The notes: generated by a model not told the origin, from the letters alone. DNA of 64,000 nt from Alkalicoccobacillus murimartini (GCF_030813245.1 NZ_JAUSUA010000003.1:372001-436000), one strand, 5' to 3'. Shown: positions 25,719-35,422, numbered from the stretch's first letter. Numbers and translations are program-made.

Positions 25719-27374
25719 ATGAAGAAATGGCTTCTTATGCTGATGGTGATGGTTGGGCTAATGGTGATGCTAGCTGCATGTACAACAACAGGTGGAACGG
25801 ACTCAGACAATGGCACAGACGATGAAGAGACTACGGATGAAGGAACGAGTGATGGTGGTGGATCTGGAGATCATATCTTACGTTTAAATAATGAAAATGA
25901 ACCAACATCACTCGATTCAACAAAAGCGTTTGACAATGTTTCTTATTACATCTTAAACAATTTGATGGAAGGCTTAACGAGATTAGGTGATACACATGAA
26001 CCAGAAGAGGCTACAGCAGAGAGCTGGGAAGTATCTGATGATGGGCTAACGTACACATTTACGATTCGTGAAAACGCGAATTGGTCTAATGGTGAGCCAG
26101 TCATTGCTAGAGATTTTGAATATGCATGGAAGAGACTAGCGAACCCTGAGACAGCCGCCGACGCAGCATTTTTAACGGACTTAATCGAGGGGGCTAGTGA
26201 ATATAATAGTGGAGAAGGCTCCGCAGATGATATGGCGGTCACGGCCCTAGATGAGAAGACACTAGAGGTCACCCTTAACAGTCCGCAAGCTTATTTCTTA
26301 AGTATCATCTCAAATCCAGCTTTTTTCCCAGTACATTTCGAGACGGTTGAAGAGGATGATAATTGGGCAGCAGAAGCAGACACCTTTGTCGGAAATGGGC
26401 CATTTGCTTTAACAAGCTGGAATCACAATTCAAATCTAACCATGGATAAAAATGAAGAGTACTGGGATGTCGATTCGGTTCAATTAGATGGTGTTGTCTG
26501 GGAAATGGTGAGTGACCGCAACACTGAATATCAGCTGTTCCAAACGGGCGAGCTTCATACATCATCTATACCAACTGAACTGGCTGAGCAACTAATTGCC
26601 GATGGAGAGGTCGAATTTGAAGACCAATCAGGCACGTATTTCTATCGCTTTAATGTAGAGATGGAGCCTTTTCAAAATGAGAAGATTCGTAAAGCCTTCT
26701 CGATGGCTGTAGATCAACAAGAAATTGTGGATTATGTTACAAAACGAAACGAAAATGCAGCACATGGATTTGTTGCAAATGGATTCCCTGAACCATCAGG
26801 AGAAGATTTCCGTGATGTGGGAGGAGACTTACTTAGCTTTGATCCAGAAGAGGCGCAATCCTTACTAGAAGAGGGCATGGAAGAAGAGGGATATTCAGAG
26901 CTTCCTGAGATCACATTGTCTTACAACACCAGTGATGAACATAAGCTCATTGCAGAGGTTCTTCAAGATATGTTTAAAACACATCTTGATGTGGATGTCA
27001 CACTTGCCAATACGGAGTGGAACGTGTTTCTTGAAGCTCAACAAAATTTAGAAATGCAGTTTTCAAGATCTTCCTTTATTGCGGACTTTGCCGATCCAAT
27101 TAACTATCTGGAGAGTTTTATTACGGGTAGTTCTATGAATCGAACAGGCTGGAGCAATGAAGAGTATGATGACCTCATTGCCGCTGCCAAAACAGAGGCA
27201 GATGAGGAAACAAGATTTGAGCTAATGCATCAGGCTGAAGAAATCTTAATGGAAGAAGCACCAATTTTTCCGATCTACTTTTATAATCAGCCTTTATTAC
27301 AAGCTGATGAAGTCAGTGGAATCGTCCGTCACCCTGTTGGTTACATTGAATTAAAATGGGCAAGTATCCAATAG
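25719..27374 (+). CDS. dppE: Peptide-binding lipoprotein DppE
   Basis: Extracellular SBP_bac_5 substrate-binding lipoprotein of 551 aa. It has a lipoprotein signal peptide with lipobox LAAC (Cys21), an acidic Gly/Asp/Glu linker (about 22-52), then the binding domain (LRLNNENEPTSLDS, TVRENANWSNGEP-like IRENANWSNGEP, DFEYAWKRL). The very acidic make-up suits a protein facing an alkaline medium. It captures di/tripeptides, including murein peptides, for DppBCD. Confidence 0.95.
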   Translation: MKKWLLMLMVMVGLMVMLAACTTTGGTDSDNGTDDEETTDEGTSDGGGSGDHILRLNNENEPTSLDSTKAFDNVSYYILNNLMEGLTRLGDTHEPEEATAESWEVSDDGLTYTFTIRENANWSNGEPVIARDFEYAWKRLANPETAADAAFLTDLIEGASEYNSGEGSADDMAVTALDEKTLEVTLNSPQAYFLSIISNPAFFPVHFETVEEDDNWAAEADTFVGNGPFALTSWNHNSNLTMDKNEEYWDVDSVQLDGVVWEMVSDRNTEYQLFQTGELHTSSIPTELAEQLIADGEVEFEDQSGTYFYRFNVEMEPFQNEKIRKAFSMAVDQQEIVDYVTKRNENAAHGFVANGFPEPSGEDFRDVGGDLLSFDPEEAQSLLEEGMEEEGYSELPEITLSYNTSDEHKLIAEVLQDMFKTHLDVDVTLANTEWNVFLEAQQNLEMQFSRSSFIADFADPINYLESFITGSSMNRTGWSNEEYDDLIAAAKTEADEETRFELMHQAEEILMEEAPIFPIYFYNQPLLQADEVSGIVRHPVGYIELKWASIQ

Positions 27375-27437
27375 GTTATAAATGCGAGGGTCTAGGAAAC
27401 TGGACCCTTTTGTTTTTCTAAACAGGAGGCATCGTGA

Positions 27438-28364
27438 ATGAAACCAGAGCGGCTAAAACCTGGAGATACGATTGGTATTGTTGCTCCTTCAAGTCCACCA
27501 GATCTCGTTCGATTAAAGAAAGGGATCAAGCAGTATAAGCAGTATGGGCTAAATGTTCAGATCGGTACGTCTGTGACGAATGTAAATGGTTATTTGGCCG
27601 GGACTGATCTAGATCGAGCACAAGATCTTCAACAGATGTTTCAAGATGATCGAATAAAAGGCATCTTTAGTGCATATGGAGGGTATGGAGCAGCAAGAAT
27701 CGTTGAACATCTCGATTTTAATAGAATTCAGCAGAACCCTAAGATTTTCTGGGGATATAGTGATTCAACCTTTTTGCATCAAGCAATCTATCAAAAAACA
27801 GGATTAGTGACGTTTCACGGACCGATGATGAGCAGCGATTTAGGAGATGAAATTCATCCTTTAACAGAGAGTTATTTGCGACAGGTATTTCAGCCAACAA
27901 CGATTACGTATGATGAAAGCATATCTACGCTTGACGTAATTGGGCAAGGAAAGGGGATGATTTCTGCTCCAGTAATAGGAGGCAATCTCACCTTGTTGAC
28001 TAGTTCTCTTGGGACCGAATTTGAGGTCAATACAACAAACACCATTTTATTTATTGAAGATGTGGATGAGGAGCCGTATCGGTTGGATCGGATGCTGAAT
28101 CAGTTACGAATGGCAGGAAAGTTACAAGAAGCAGTGGCGATTCTAGTAGGTGATTTCCACCGATGCACTCCGGTTAAAAGAACAGAGTCTCTCTCCATTT
28201 CAGAAGTGTTGACTCATCATATTGAACTAGCCGGAACACCGGCCATGACTGGATTTCAGATGGGACATTGCTCACCAACGGTTTCTATCCCATTAGGGGC
28301 CATTGCGAAATTAGATTTTGATAAAAAAACAATAGAGATTGAACCAGGTGTAAAAGGAGAGTGA
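27438..28364 (+). CDS. ykfA: S66 LD-carboxypeptidase-family protein YkfA
   Basis: Serine peptidase of the LdcA/MccF family, 308 aa. It starts LKPGDTIGIVAPSSPP; the nucleophile Ser is in GYSDSTFLH, Glu in the VIGGNLTLL region and His in GHCSPTVSIPLG. It acts on murein peptides in the cytoplasm (L,D-carboxypeptidase type). Located after dppE, as in B. subtilis. 63 bp separate it from dppE, including a weak hairpin. Confidence 0.9.
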   Translation: MKPERLKPGDTIGIVAPSSPPDLVRLKKGIKQYKQYGLNVQIGTSVTNVNGYLAGTDLDRAQDLQQMFQDDRIKGIFSAYGGYGAARIVEHLDFNRIQQNPKIFWGYSDSTFLHQAIYQKTGLVTFHGPMMSSDLGDEIHPLTESYLRQVFQPTTITYDESISTLDVIGQGKGMISAPVIGGNLTLLTSSLGTEFEVNTTNTILFIEDVDEEPYRLDRMLNQLRMAGKLQEAVAILVGDFHRCTPVKRTESLSISEVLTHHIELAGTPAMTGFQMGHCSPTVSIPLGAIAKLDFDKKTIEIEPGVKGE

Positions 28365-28368
28365 AAAG

Positions 28369-29271
28369 ATGGAACGATGTGCCGTTCGAACGGCTGTAGC
28401 CACCGTATGGACAAAACCAGAATCCATCCGAGAAGTAGATAAGCTAGTAGTCGGTTATCCAGATGCCATTCAAGAATGGTTAACTACTCTAACGTTTGAA
28501 GAAAGGCTAGATTTATGCACATCAAATCGAACGCAGACACAAGCCTTGTTTGGGCAGGAAGTAATGAAGCTTAGAGAAGTAGGGGGTTGGGCAGAAGTAT
28601 GTGTAACAGATCAACCTACAGCCAAATCAGAATTAGGCTATCCGGGATGGATACCACTTGATCAGCTTGAAGCAGTGCCACAAATATATGGAGACGTATC
28701 TCAAGCATTTGTTCAATCGAATACAGCATGGTTATACCATATGGACGATGAGAAATTCATAGAAGTTAGTTTTCAAACGCGACTACCTATTATAGAGATC
28801 GAAGCGATGTGGGTGGTGGTTCAGACCCCACTTGGTAAAGGTAAATTGCTGTCAAAAGATATAAGGATAGTCGGTCCGAATGAACATATACACCCGTATT
28901 CTGGTGAAGATCTTGTCCAAACAGGTCGGCAATTTCTTCAGTTGCCTTATCTTTGGGCGGGAATGAGTGGTTTTGGTTTTGACTGCTCAGGGTTTGTTTA
29001 TCAAATACATCGAGCTTATGGTCTGACTATTCCAAGAGATGCCTCTGAACAAGCAAGGGCTGGAAGGTTCATTGAACGAGAAGATCTAGCACCAGGGGAT
29101 TTGCTTTACTTTGCTTATGAAGAAGGAATGGGTAGGGTTCACCACGTAGCCATGTATACAGGCAATGGACGAATGATCCATGCTCCTAAAACAGGAAAAT
29201 GTGTTGAGGAAGTTGAGATTAGCGGGATCTATGAGAAGGAGCACTGTATCTCAAGAAGATACTGGTCGTGA
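28369..29271 (+). CDS. ykfC: Gamma-D-glutamyl-L-diamino acid endopeptidase YkfC (NlpC/P60)
   Basis: Cytoplasmic cysteine peptidase of 300 aa. Two SH3b-like domains (about 1-165) precede an NlpC/P60 domain with catalytic Cys in FDCSGFVY, His in VHHVAMYTG and a third polar residue (His) in MIHAPKTG. YkfC cuts L-Ala-gamma-D-Glu-L-diamino acid murein peptides. There is no signal peptide, which fits recycling of imported peptides. It starts 4 bp after ykfA. The epimerase gene ykfB, found between them in B. subtilis, is absent. Confidence 0.93.
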   Translation: MERCAVRTAVATVWTKPESIREVDKLVVGYPDAIQEWLTTLTFEERLDLCTSNRTQTQALFGQEVMKLREVGGWAEVCVTDQPTAKSELGYPGWIPLDQLEAVPQIYGDVSQAFVQSNTAWLYHMDDEKFIEVSFQTRLPIIEIEAMWVVVQTPLGKGKLLSKDIRIVGPNEHIHPYSGEDLVQTGRQFLQLPYLWAGMSGFGFDCSGFVYQIHRAYGLTIPRDASEQARAGRFIEREDLAPGDLLYFAYEEGMGRVHHVAMYTGNGRMIHAPKTGKCVEEVEISGIYEKEHCISRRYWS

Positions 29272-29306
29272 TGAGTGATAAATGGACCTAGGTGGAGGTG
29301 GATGAA

Positions 29307-30311
29307 GTGAAGTTGGAGGACTTATTAGTCGTATCTCACTTAAAAAAGCATTTTGACGTGGGAAAAGGACAAACATTAAAAGCAGTGAATGATGTATCCT
29401 TTACCATTAAAAAGGGTGAAACCTTTGGATTAGTTGGGGAATCAGGCTGTGGAAAATCAACACTCGGACGTACATTAATCCGTCTATATCAAAAAACAGC
29501 AGGTGAAGTGAGCTTTAATGGTGTGGATGTCTTTCGTGCGACAGAAAAACAAAAGGATCAATTAACACGGCACATGCAGATGATTTTCCAAGATCCCTAT
29601 GCGTCCTTGAATCCGCGGGCTACAGTAATGGATAGTATTGCAGAAGGGATGGACATTCAAGGTTTGAATAAGGGAAAGAAAAGAAAAGAACGTGTTCATG
29701 AACTTTTACGCACGGTGGGGTTAAATGAAGAACATGCACAACGTTATCCACATGAATTTAGTGGTGGACAGCGACAGCGAATTGGCATTGCACGTGCACT
29801 CGCGTTGGAGCCGCAATTGATCATTGCAGATGAGCCAATTTCTGCCCTCGATGTATCCATTCAAGCCCAGGTCGTCAATTTATTAAAGCAACTTCAAAAA
29901 GAAAGAGGATTAACCTACTTATTTATTGCCCACGATCTGTCTATGGTTAAGCATATTAGTGACCGCATTGCTGTGATGTATTTAGGTCAGATTGTGGAGC
30001 TGACAGATAGTGATTCACTTTATGCCAATCCACTGCATCCTTATACACAGGCGTTGCTTTCAGCTATTCCAATTCCTGATCCAGACATAGAGGATAAGCG
30101 TGAACGCATCATTTTAAAGGGAGAGCTACCAAGCCCAATTGATCCTCCAAGTGGCTGTGTGTTCCGAACTCGCTGTGCGTATGCCATGGAAGTGTGTGCA
30201 GAATCGACGCCGTCGTTAAAAGAGTGGAAGGAGGGTCATTTTGCAGCATGTCATTTGTTAGAAGAAACAGGTGCGGCAAAAGAGACCGCGGCTAGTCGTG
30301 TTCATTCATAA
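29307..30311 (+). CDS. ykfD: Oligopeptide ABC transporter ATPase YkfD/DppF
   Basis: Second ATPase of the peptide importer, about 334 aa: Walker A GESGCGKS, signature FSGGQRQR, Walker [13 protein letters not shown], His in FIAHDLS, and the C-terminal [14 protein letters not shown] motif. GTG 29307 lies 8 nt after GGAGG and is preferred to GTG 29292. Its 3' end overlaps the convergent Nudix gene by 10 bp. Confidence 0.93.
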   Translation: MKLEDLLVVSHLKKHFDVGKGQTLKAVNDVSFTIKKGETFGLVGESGCGKSTLGRTLIRLYQKTAGEVSFNGVDVFRATEKQKDQLTRHMQMIFQDPYASLNPRATVMDSIAEGMDIQGLNKGKKRKERVHELLRTVGLNEEHAQRYPHEFSGGQRQRIGIARALALEPQLIIADEPISALDVSIQAQVVNLLKQLQKERGLTYLFIAHDLSMVKHISDRIAVMYLGQIVELTDSDSLYANPLHPYTQALLSAIPIPDPDIEDKRERIILKGELPSPIDPPSGCVFRTRCAYAMEVCAESTPSLKEWKEGHFAACHLLEETGAAKETAASRVHS

Positions 30312-30940
30312 GCCTGATCAAAATGTGAATCAACGGCTTTTATCAATGCTTGAAAGTATGAGTCACTATGAGGCACGAGGTCATGTTTTGAAATAGGAAG
30401 AGTCACAGATTTCGTTGACTGCTTAGATTCTAATAAAAAGCCATCTGCTGTGGCAGAAACAGTAGGGTCAAGGATCACTTTCTTAAAATCAGACCAAAGC
30501 ATGCGGAAGATGCCACCAACTTCTTCGACTTGTATCTGATAGTCTTTTATCTGTTGTGGAAGCTCTGTGTATAGATAAAGGTGACAAAATTCATTATCCA
30601 CAATCGTTGTGGTCTCAAGCTCATCTGCTACCGTTCCTAAGTGTATTAAGTCTTTGAAGTCTACGTCTATTCCTATTTCTTCATTTAGTTCACGAACACC
30701 ATCTTCTTTTGATTCGTGACTAAGAAGGTGCCCGGCCGCGGATATATCAAATTTGGCAGGGAAATCTTTTTTAGTAGGGCTTCTAAATTGTAGGTCTACA
30801 TAACAGGTATCATGAATCAAACCAATCATCCAACAATGGAACGTTTCATGCCAAAAACCTTGCTCGTGAACAGAAGATCTTGATTTAATTCCAATGGGTT
30901 CACCCTGCTCATTAAATACACGTAATAATTCGGTCTCCAT
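30302..30940 (-). CDS. Nudix hydrolase
   Basis: Nudix-fold hydrolase of 212 aa. The Nudix box is at about 70-92 ([23 protein letters not shown]). The N-terminus ([33 protein letters not shown]) resembles the IDI-like Nudix subgroup, but no isomerase signature is complete. The substrate is unknown. Convergent with, and overlapping, ykfD without a terminator between them. Confidence 0.88.
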   Translation of the reverse strand: METELLRVFNEQGEPIGIKSRSSVHEQGFWHETFHCWMIGLIHDTCYVDLQFRSPTKKDFPAKFDISAAGHLLSHESKEDGVRELNEEIGIDVDFKDLIHLGTVADELETTTIVDNEFCHLYLYTELPQQIKDYQIQVEEVGGIFRMLWSDFKKVILDPTVSATADGFLLESKQSTKSVTLPISKHDLVPHSDSYFQALIKAVDSHFDQAYE

Positions 30941-30992
30941 CGTATGAGACCTCCTTTCATTATTTAAATTAGTATAATTTTGTTTTTTCTTC

Positions 30993-31021
30993 TTGTCGAG
31001 TGAATATAAATACAGTATGAT
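30993..31021 (+). promoter_or_regulatory. SigA-type promoter of the leader-rsgA operon
   Basis: TTGTCG (30993-30998), 17-bp spacer, TATGAT (31016-31021). The start point would lie about 20 bp before the leader peptide. Confidence 0.7.
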
Positions 31022-31049
31022 AAGAAAAACAACTGAGGAGGGATGCTTT

Positions 31050-31100
31050 ATGACAAACAGTATGGTAATTAATCAGAACTTCATAAGGCAGCCCATATAA
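31050..31100 (+). CDS. Leader peptide, 16 aa
   Basis: ATG 31050 to TAA 31100, behind GAGGAGGG at good spacing; product [16 protein letters not shown]. The last codons (GCAGCCCAT, 31088-31096) are perfectly complementary to ATGGGCTGC at 31150-31158, so a ribosome stalled on the leader would disrupt that stem. A terminator follows. This is the build of drug- or ribosome-responsive attenuators such as those of erm and ABC-F genes. The MT-x-SM opening recalls the ErmD leader (inference). Confidence 0.7.
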   Translation: MTNSMVINQNFIRQPI

Positions 31101-31184
31101 CCATCAGGAAAAATCGGACTTTTTTATTATGTTGATTATTCATGTGTGGATGGGCTGCAATCTGTCCGTACGCACACTTTCAGG

Positions 31185-31213
31185 AAGACTGCGGCGAACC
31201 GCGGTCTTTTTTT
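31185..31213 (+). terminator. Attenuator terminator in the rsgA leader
   Basis: AAGACTGCGG and CCGCGGTCTT pair around CGAA, followed by seven T. It stands 33 bp before the rsgA-like start, so it must be read through for expression. An upstream stem CGGAC (31115-31119)/GTCCG (31164-31168) may also form. Confidence 0.85.
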
Positions 31214-31245
31214 GATTCATCAACTTATAAAAGGGGACGATTTAT

Positions 31246-32295
31246 TTGAATAATAATCAATTTGGATGGACGAACGAGAGACAAGAGGAGTGGAAACAAT
31301 ATCAAACGACAGAATGGATACCTGGTAGGGTCATTCTAGAACATAAACGGATGTACCGAGTGATGACTTCTGCTGGGGAACTGCTTAGTGAGGTATCTGG
31401 GAAGCTAGATTTTGAAGCAATTGATCGAGTGGATTATCCAGCAGTTGGTGATTGGGTAGCGGTTTCTGCCAGAGTGGATGAAGGCAAGGCGATCATTCAT
31501 AAGGTTCTTAATAGAACAAGTCAATTCAGTCGCAAGGCAGCTGGTGGCACCTATGAAGAGCAATTAGTAGCTGTAAATGTAGACACTCTTATAATTGTTA
31601 CGGCATTAACGAAGGATTTTAACCCCCGTAGAATTGAAAGATATGTCTTATTAGCCTATGAAAGTGGGACAAGTCCGGTAGTGGTATTAAGCAAGCTGGA
31701 CTTGTGTTCAGATCCGGAGTCTTCTGTTCAAGAAGTCACTGCTGCATGTCCTGGCGTTCCTATCCATGCGTTGAGTTCCGTTACTGGAGAAGGAATGGAT
31801 CAGCTCTCAGTGTATCTAACAGAAGGTAGAACAGTTGCACTACTAGGCTCTTCCGGAGCAGGGAAATCAAGCATAACTAATGCATTAATGGATGAACAAG
31901 TGCAAAAGGTAAATGAAACAAGAGTGACTGATGACCGTGGCAAGCATACGACTACACATCGCGAACTCTTTTGGCTACCAAACGGAGCGGGTATTATCGA
32001 CACTCCAGGAATGCGTGAGATACAGCTTTTAGGAGCGGATGTCGGAATTGAACAAAGTTATGAAGACATCTACAAGCTGGCTGAAGCGTGCAGGTTTAAT
32101 GATTGTCAGCACAAGCAAGAGCCGGGTTGCCGCGTTCAAGAAGCAATAGAGACTGGTGAATTGAGTGAACAACGCTTTCGTGGCTATCTAAAGCTTTTAC
32201 GGGAACAGGCTTACGCGCAACGGCAAGTAGATAAGAGAGCAATGATTCAAGAAAAAAAACGGTGGAAGAAAATAACGAAAAGCTCTAGAAGATAA
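31246..32295 (+). CDS. rsgA: RsgA/YjeQ-family ribosome small-subunit GTPase (paralogue)
   Basis: Circularly permuted GTPase of 349 aa: N-terminal OB-fold (about 20-95), GTPase motifs in permuted order (G4 LSKLD, G1 GSSGAGKSS, G3 DTPGMRE) and a C-terminal zinc site (CRFNDCQHKQEPGC). RsgA helps 30S subunit maturation. This about 350-aa form is longer than the about 300-aa RsgA that sits beside prkC in Bacillus, so it is likely a second copy. TTG start with AAGGGGA at 8 nt. The leader attenuator and the drug exporter downstream suggest induction by ribosome-targeting drugs (inference). Confidence 0.88.
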   Translation: MNNNQFGWTNERQEEWKQYQTTEWIPGRVILEHKRMYRVMTSAGELLSEVSGKLDFEAIDRVDYPAVGDWVAVSARVDEGKAIIHKVLNRTSQFSRKAAGGTYEEQLVAVNVDTLIIVTALTKDFNPRRIERYVLLAYESGTSPVVVLSKLDLCSDPESSVQEVTAACPGVPIHALSSVTGEGMDQLSVYLTEGRTVALLGSSGAGKSSITNALMDEQVQKVNETRVTDDRGKHTTTHRELFWLPNGAGIIDTPGMREIQLLGADVGIEQSYEDIYKLAEACRFNDCQHKQEPGCRVQEAIETGELSEQRFRGYLKLLREQAYAQRQVDKRAMIQEKKRWKKITKSSRR

Positions 32296-32335
32296 AGCAA
32301 CTTTCGTTGGAATGAAATAGGAGTGAGAGAAAGAT

Positions 32336-33808
32336 ATGGATTTATCATCAACTACAGATACACAAACAACAAATGAAGCGGCAAATGTAAAAGTGATTCC
32401 CCTTATAGCTGTATTACTTTCAGGGGCCTTTGTGGCTATCTTGAATGAAACGGTTCTGAACGTAGCCTTGCAAGCGATTATGGGTGACCTTGGTGTAGCA
32501 GCAAGCCATGCCCAATGGCTAGTGACCGGTTATATGCTGATCATTGGAACGTTGATTCCGATCTCAGCTTTCTTTATTCAACGATTCTCAACACGACAGC
32601 TTTTTATCACGGCCATGGGATTGTTTACACTAGGTACGCTAGTAGCGGGTTTTAGTCCGAGTTTTTCAGTCCTCCTCATTGGGAGGATGATACAAGCAGT
32701 TGGAACGGCCATCATGATTCCTCTATTAATGAACGTCATATTGGTTATTATTCCAATTGATCGTAGAGGGGCTGCTATGGGTATGATTGGGCTGGTTATT
32801 ATGTTTGCGCCAGCTATCGGCCCTACTGTTTCAGGACTCATCGTACAAAACTTGTCGTGGAGATGGTTGTTCTTCATCGTGCTACCCATTTCTCTTGCGT
32901 CACTAATGTTCGGCCTATATTTCCTAAAGAATGTAACCAAGCTAACAAAACCAAAGCTTGATATCTTATCATTTATTCTCTCTACGCTCGGTTTTGGTGG
33001 AATTGTTCTTGGATTTAGTATGGCAGGTGAAGGGGAAGCAACGTGGATGGACCCTGAAGTCATAGGATCACTCACTATTGGGGTTATTTCTCTGATATTA
33101 TTTGCCTGGAGACAGGTAAAGATGGATACACCTCAACTTGATGTAAGAGTATTCCGTTACCCGATGTTCACGCTTGGACTGGTTATGATTATCACGGTCA
33201 TGATGACGTTATTTGCCATGATGCTCGTGCTACCGATTTATATGCAAACAGTTCTTGCTTTTACAGCAGTTACCACAGGATTAGTGATGCTTCCTGGAGG
33301 CATTATTAATGGAGCAATGTCACCTATTATGGGTAAATTCTTTGATAAATATGGACCTAGAGCCCTACTTATTCCTGGTGCGACTTTGATGGTTATTAGT
33401 GTGTTCTCCTATCGCTTTATTGATGCCAGCACACCTATTACATTCGTTGTGATTCAGCACACTTTATTAATGATTTCGGTTGCTATGATTATGATGCCAT
33501 CTCAAACAAATGGATTAAATCAATTACCTGCGCATTTGTATCCTCATGGAGCGGCTATTGCCAATACGCTTATGCAAGTATCTGGTGCGATTGGTGCAGC
33601 ATTGTTTATCTCAATCATGGAAAATGGTCAGCATCGCACGCTTGAAGGCATACAGAATCCAACTCCTGCCCAACAAGTTGATGCATTGGCCGTAGGGGCT
33701 CAGCAGAGCTTCTCAACCGGATTCATTTTGGCATGTATCGTCTTATTTGTCTCATTATTTATCAAATCAAGTTTGAAACATAGTAAGAAAGAGGAATCCT
33801 TTCAATAG
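32336..33808 (+). CDS. DHA2-family multidrug MFS exporter (LmrB/EmrB-like)
   Basis: Proton-driven exporter of 490 aa with about 14 helices. Conserved parts include LNETVLNVALQAIMGDLG (motif D region), QWLVTGYMLIIGTLIPISAF, GRMIQAVGTAIMIPLL and APAIGPTVSGLIV (antiporter motif C). Related bacillar LmrB exports lincomycin and similar drugs; the actual substrates are unknown. It lies 40 bp after rsgA in the attenuated operon. Confidence 0.88.
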   Translation: MDLSSTTDTQTTNEAANVKVIPLIAVLLSGAFVAILNETVLNVALQAIMGDLGVAASHAQWLVTGYMLIIGTLIPISAFFIQRFSTRQLFITAMGLFTLGTLVAGFSPSFSVLLIGRMIQAVGTAIMIPLLMNVILVIIPIDRRGAAMGMIGLVIMFAPAIGPTVSGLIVQNLSWRWLFFIVLPISLASLMFGLYFLKNVTKLTKPKLDILSFILSTLGFGGIVLGFSMAGEGEATWMDPEVIGSLTIGVISLILFAWRQVKMDTPQLDVRVFRYPMFTLGLVMIITVMMTLFAMMLVLPIYMQTVLAFTAVTTGLVMLPGGIINGAMSPIMGKFFDKYGPRALLIPGATLMVISVFSYRFIDASTPITFVVIQHTLLMISVAMIMMPSQTNGLNQLPAHLYPHGAAIANTLMQVSGAIGAALFISIMENGQHRTLEGIQNPTPAQQVDALAVGAQQSFSTGFILACIVLFVSLFIKSSLKHSKKEESFQ

Positions 33809-33830
33809 AGAAGATGAGAGGAGCCAAAAG

Positions 33831-34205
33831 ATGGTCAAGCGAATAGCACGATACGCTTTTGTTTTATTATTTATTATTGCAGGTATTGGCCACTTTACGA
33901 TGGCTGATGGCTTTGTACAAATGTTCCCTGATTGGGTCCCTTTTAAATATCCGATCGTATATATCACAGGAGTTATGGAATGGATCCTCGCTATATTACT
34001 TTTGATTAAAAGGACTCGTCGTATGGCGGGAATATGGACAGCTATCTATTTGGTATTAATATTCCCAGCAAATATATATATGGCCATTGCAGAGATTCCT
34101 GCCCCATGGGATGATCAGACGGATCCGGTTATTTTGTGGGTAAGGCTCTTATTCCAGCCTCTCCTTATTTGGTGGGTTTTGGTTGTATCAAGAGATAAAA
34201 AATAA
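33831..34205 (+). CDS. DoxX-family membrane protein
   Basis: Membrane protein of 124 aa with four helices: RIARYAFVLLFIIAGIGHF and FKYPIVYITGVMEWILAILLL are typical of DoxX/DoxD-like proteins. Function in bacilli unclear; relatives are linked to redox and thiol stress. GAGAGGAG ribosome site. It lies 22 bp after the exporter gene and closes the operon. Confidence 0.82.
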   Translation: MVKRIARYAFVLLFIIAGIGHFTMADGFVQMFPDWVPFKYPIVYITGVMEWILAILLLIKRTRRMAGIWTAIYLVLIFPANIYMAIAEIPAPWDDQTDPVILWVRLLFQPLLIWWVLVVSRDKK

Positions 34206-34206
34206 T

Positions 34207-34242
34207 AAAAAAAGAGCACATTCATGTGATGTGCTCTTTTTT
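34207..34242. terminator. Bidirectional terminator
   Basis: AAAAGAGCACAT and ATGTGCTCTTTT form a strong stem with A and T runs; it serves doxX and the convergent oxidoreductase. Confidence 0.92.
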
Positions 34243-34270
34243 ACGAACTTATTAATTTAAAATGTATATC

Positions 34271-35275
34271 TTACTCAAATGGGTATTTTAAGCCCCACTC
34301 AGCACGTACTTGGTCAAGTAAACGAATAATGTCCAAGGATTCTTCTAACGTAATTACAGAGCTTTCTTTCTTGCCTTCAAGTAGGGCGCGTCCTACTTCT
34401 TCAGCTTCAAATTTGTAGCCTGATACGCCTTGTTCTGCACGTGAATCAGTGAAAGTGACTGGCTCTTCACCATTGATATGCAACGTTGCCTGATCAGCAA
34501 ATAAAAATTGCGGGATGTGAATATAGCCTTTTGTTCCGTGAATATAGGCATCATTCGGTAAGTGTAATCTGACTCCACCATGAAGAGAGGCTGTTTTTCC
34601 TTCGCCGTAATCAAGCATAATTGAAAAATGTTCATCCACACCTGTTTCGCCGATATGAGCCGTTGTCCAGACGCGCTCAGGCTTTGGACCAAAGACCATA
34701 GATGCAAACGATACTGGATAAATACCAGCATCTAATAAAGCTCCTCCTCCTAGAGCAGGATTAAGTAGACGTCCCTCTGGATCCCATCCGATGTGGAAGC
34801 CAAATTCTGCTTTGACGATTTTTACCTCACCAATTTTTCCTTCATCTAACCACTCACGTACTTTGACAAGTGAAGGTAGGAAGCGAGACCACATTGCTTC
34901 CATAAGGAATAGATTTTTTTCGCGTGCTGTGGCAACTAATTCTTCAAGCTCCCCAGCATTCACAGTCATAGGCTTCTCACATAATACAGCTTTTCCAGCA
35001 TGAAGAGCCGCTAAGACATTCTCTTTATGGAAAGGGTGTGGTGTTGCCACATATATGGCGTCTACATCTGGATTATTAACCAGATCATCGTAGCTTCCAT
35101 GAATGGAAGGGATCGAGTACTTGTCCGCAAACTTGGTTGCGCTTTCTTTTGTACGTGAACCGACAGCATACAATTCACCATTTTCTGCATGTGTTAAGTC
35201 TGCTGCAAACTTCTCAGCAATTCCGCCTGTTCCAAGTATTCCCCATTTAATTTTTCCTGTTGATGCATTTGCCAA
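34271..35275 (-). CDS. Gfo/Idh/MocA-family oxidoreductase
   Basis: NAD(P)-dependent sugar dehydrogenase-like protein of 334 aa. Rossmann motif WGILGTGGIAEKFA, cofactor/catalytic loop VLCEKPMTVNA (catalytic Lys), and ALLDAGIYPVSFA typical of the dimeric dihydrodiol dehydrogenase-like subgroup. Substrate unknown. TTG 35275 has AAGGAGG at 8 nt. A cre-like site upstream suggests glucose repression. Confidence 0.88.
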   Translation of the reverse strand: MANASTGKIKWGILGTGGIAEKFAADLTHAENGELYAVGSRTKESATKFADKYSIPSIHGSYDDLVNNPDVDAIYVATPHPFHKENVLAALHAGKAVLCEKPMTVNAGELEELVATAREKNLFLMEAMWSRFLPSLVKVREWLDEGKIGEVKIVKAEFGFHIGWDPEGRLLNPALGGGALLDAGIYPVSFASMVFGPKPERVWTTAHIGETGVDEHFSIMLDYGEGKTASLHGGVRLHLPNDAYIHGTKGYIHIPQFLFADQATLHINGEEPVTFTDSRAEQGVSGYKFEAEEVGRALLEGKKESSVITLEESLDIIRLLDQVRAEWGLKYPFE

Positions 35276-35312
35276 TTACTCCGCCTCCTTTTAAGTTATC
35301 CATACAAGTTAG

Positions 35313-35326
35313 TGTAAACGCTTTAT
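35313..35326. promoter_or_regulatory. Cre-like CcpA site
   Basis: TGTAAACGCTTTAT matches the cre consensus except for the last two positions; 38 bp upstream of the oxidoreductase start. Confidence 0.6.
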
Positions 35327-35422
35327 CCATTTATAGTTTAGCAGATTGCGAGTCTGAACGTATATAAAAAATAAAAAAAAGACTACATCTGTCAAAATGA
35401 CGAGAATGCAGTCGGTCATGAT

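Noticed and set aside
25946-26272. 108-codon minus-strand ORF inside dppE
   Set aside because: Antisense shadow with Ser-rich composition mirroring the acidic codons of dppE.
32578-33075. 165-codon minus-strand ORF inside the DHA2 exporter gene
   Set aside because: Antisense shadow; the plus-strand frame has clear transporter motifs and a ribosome site.
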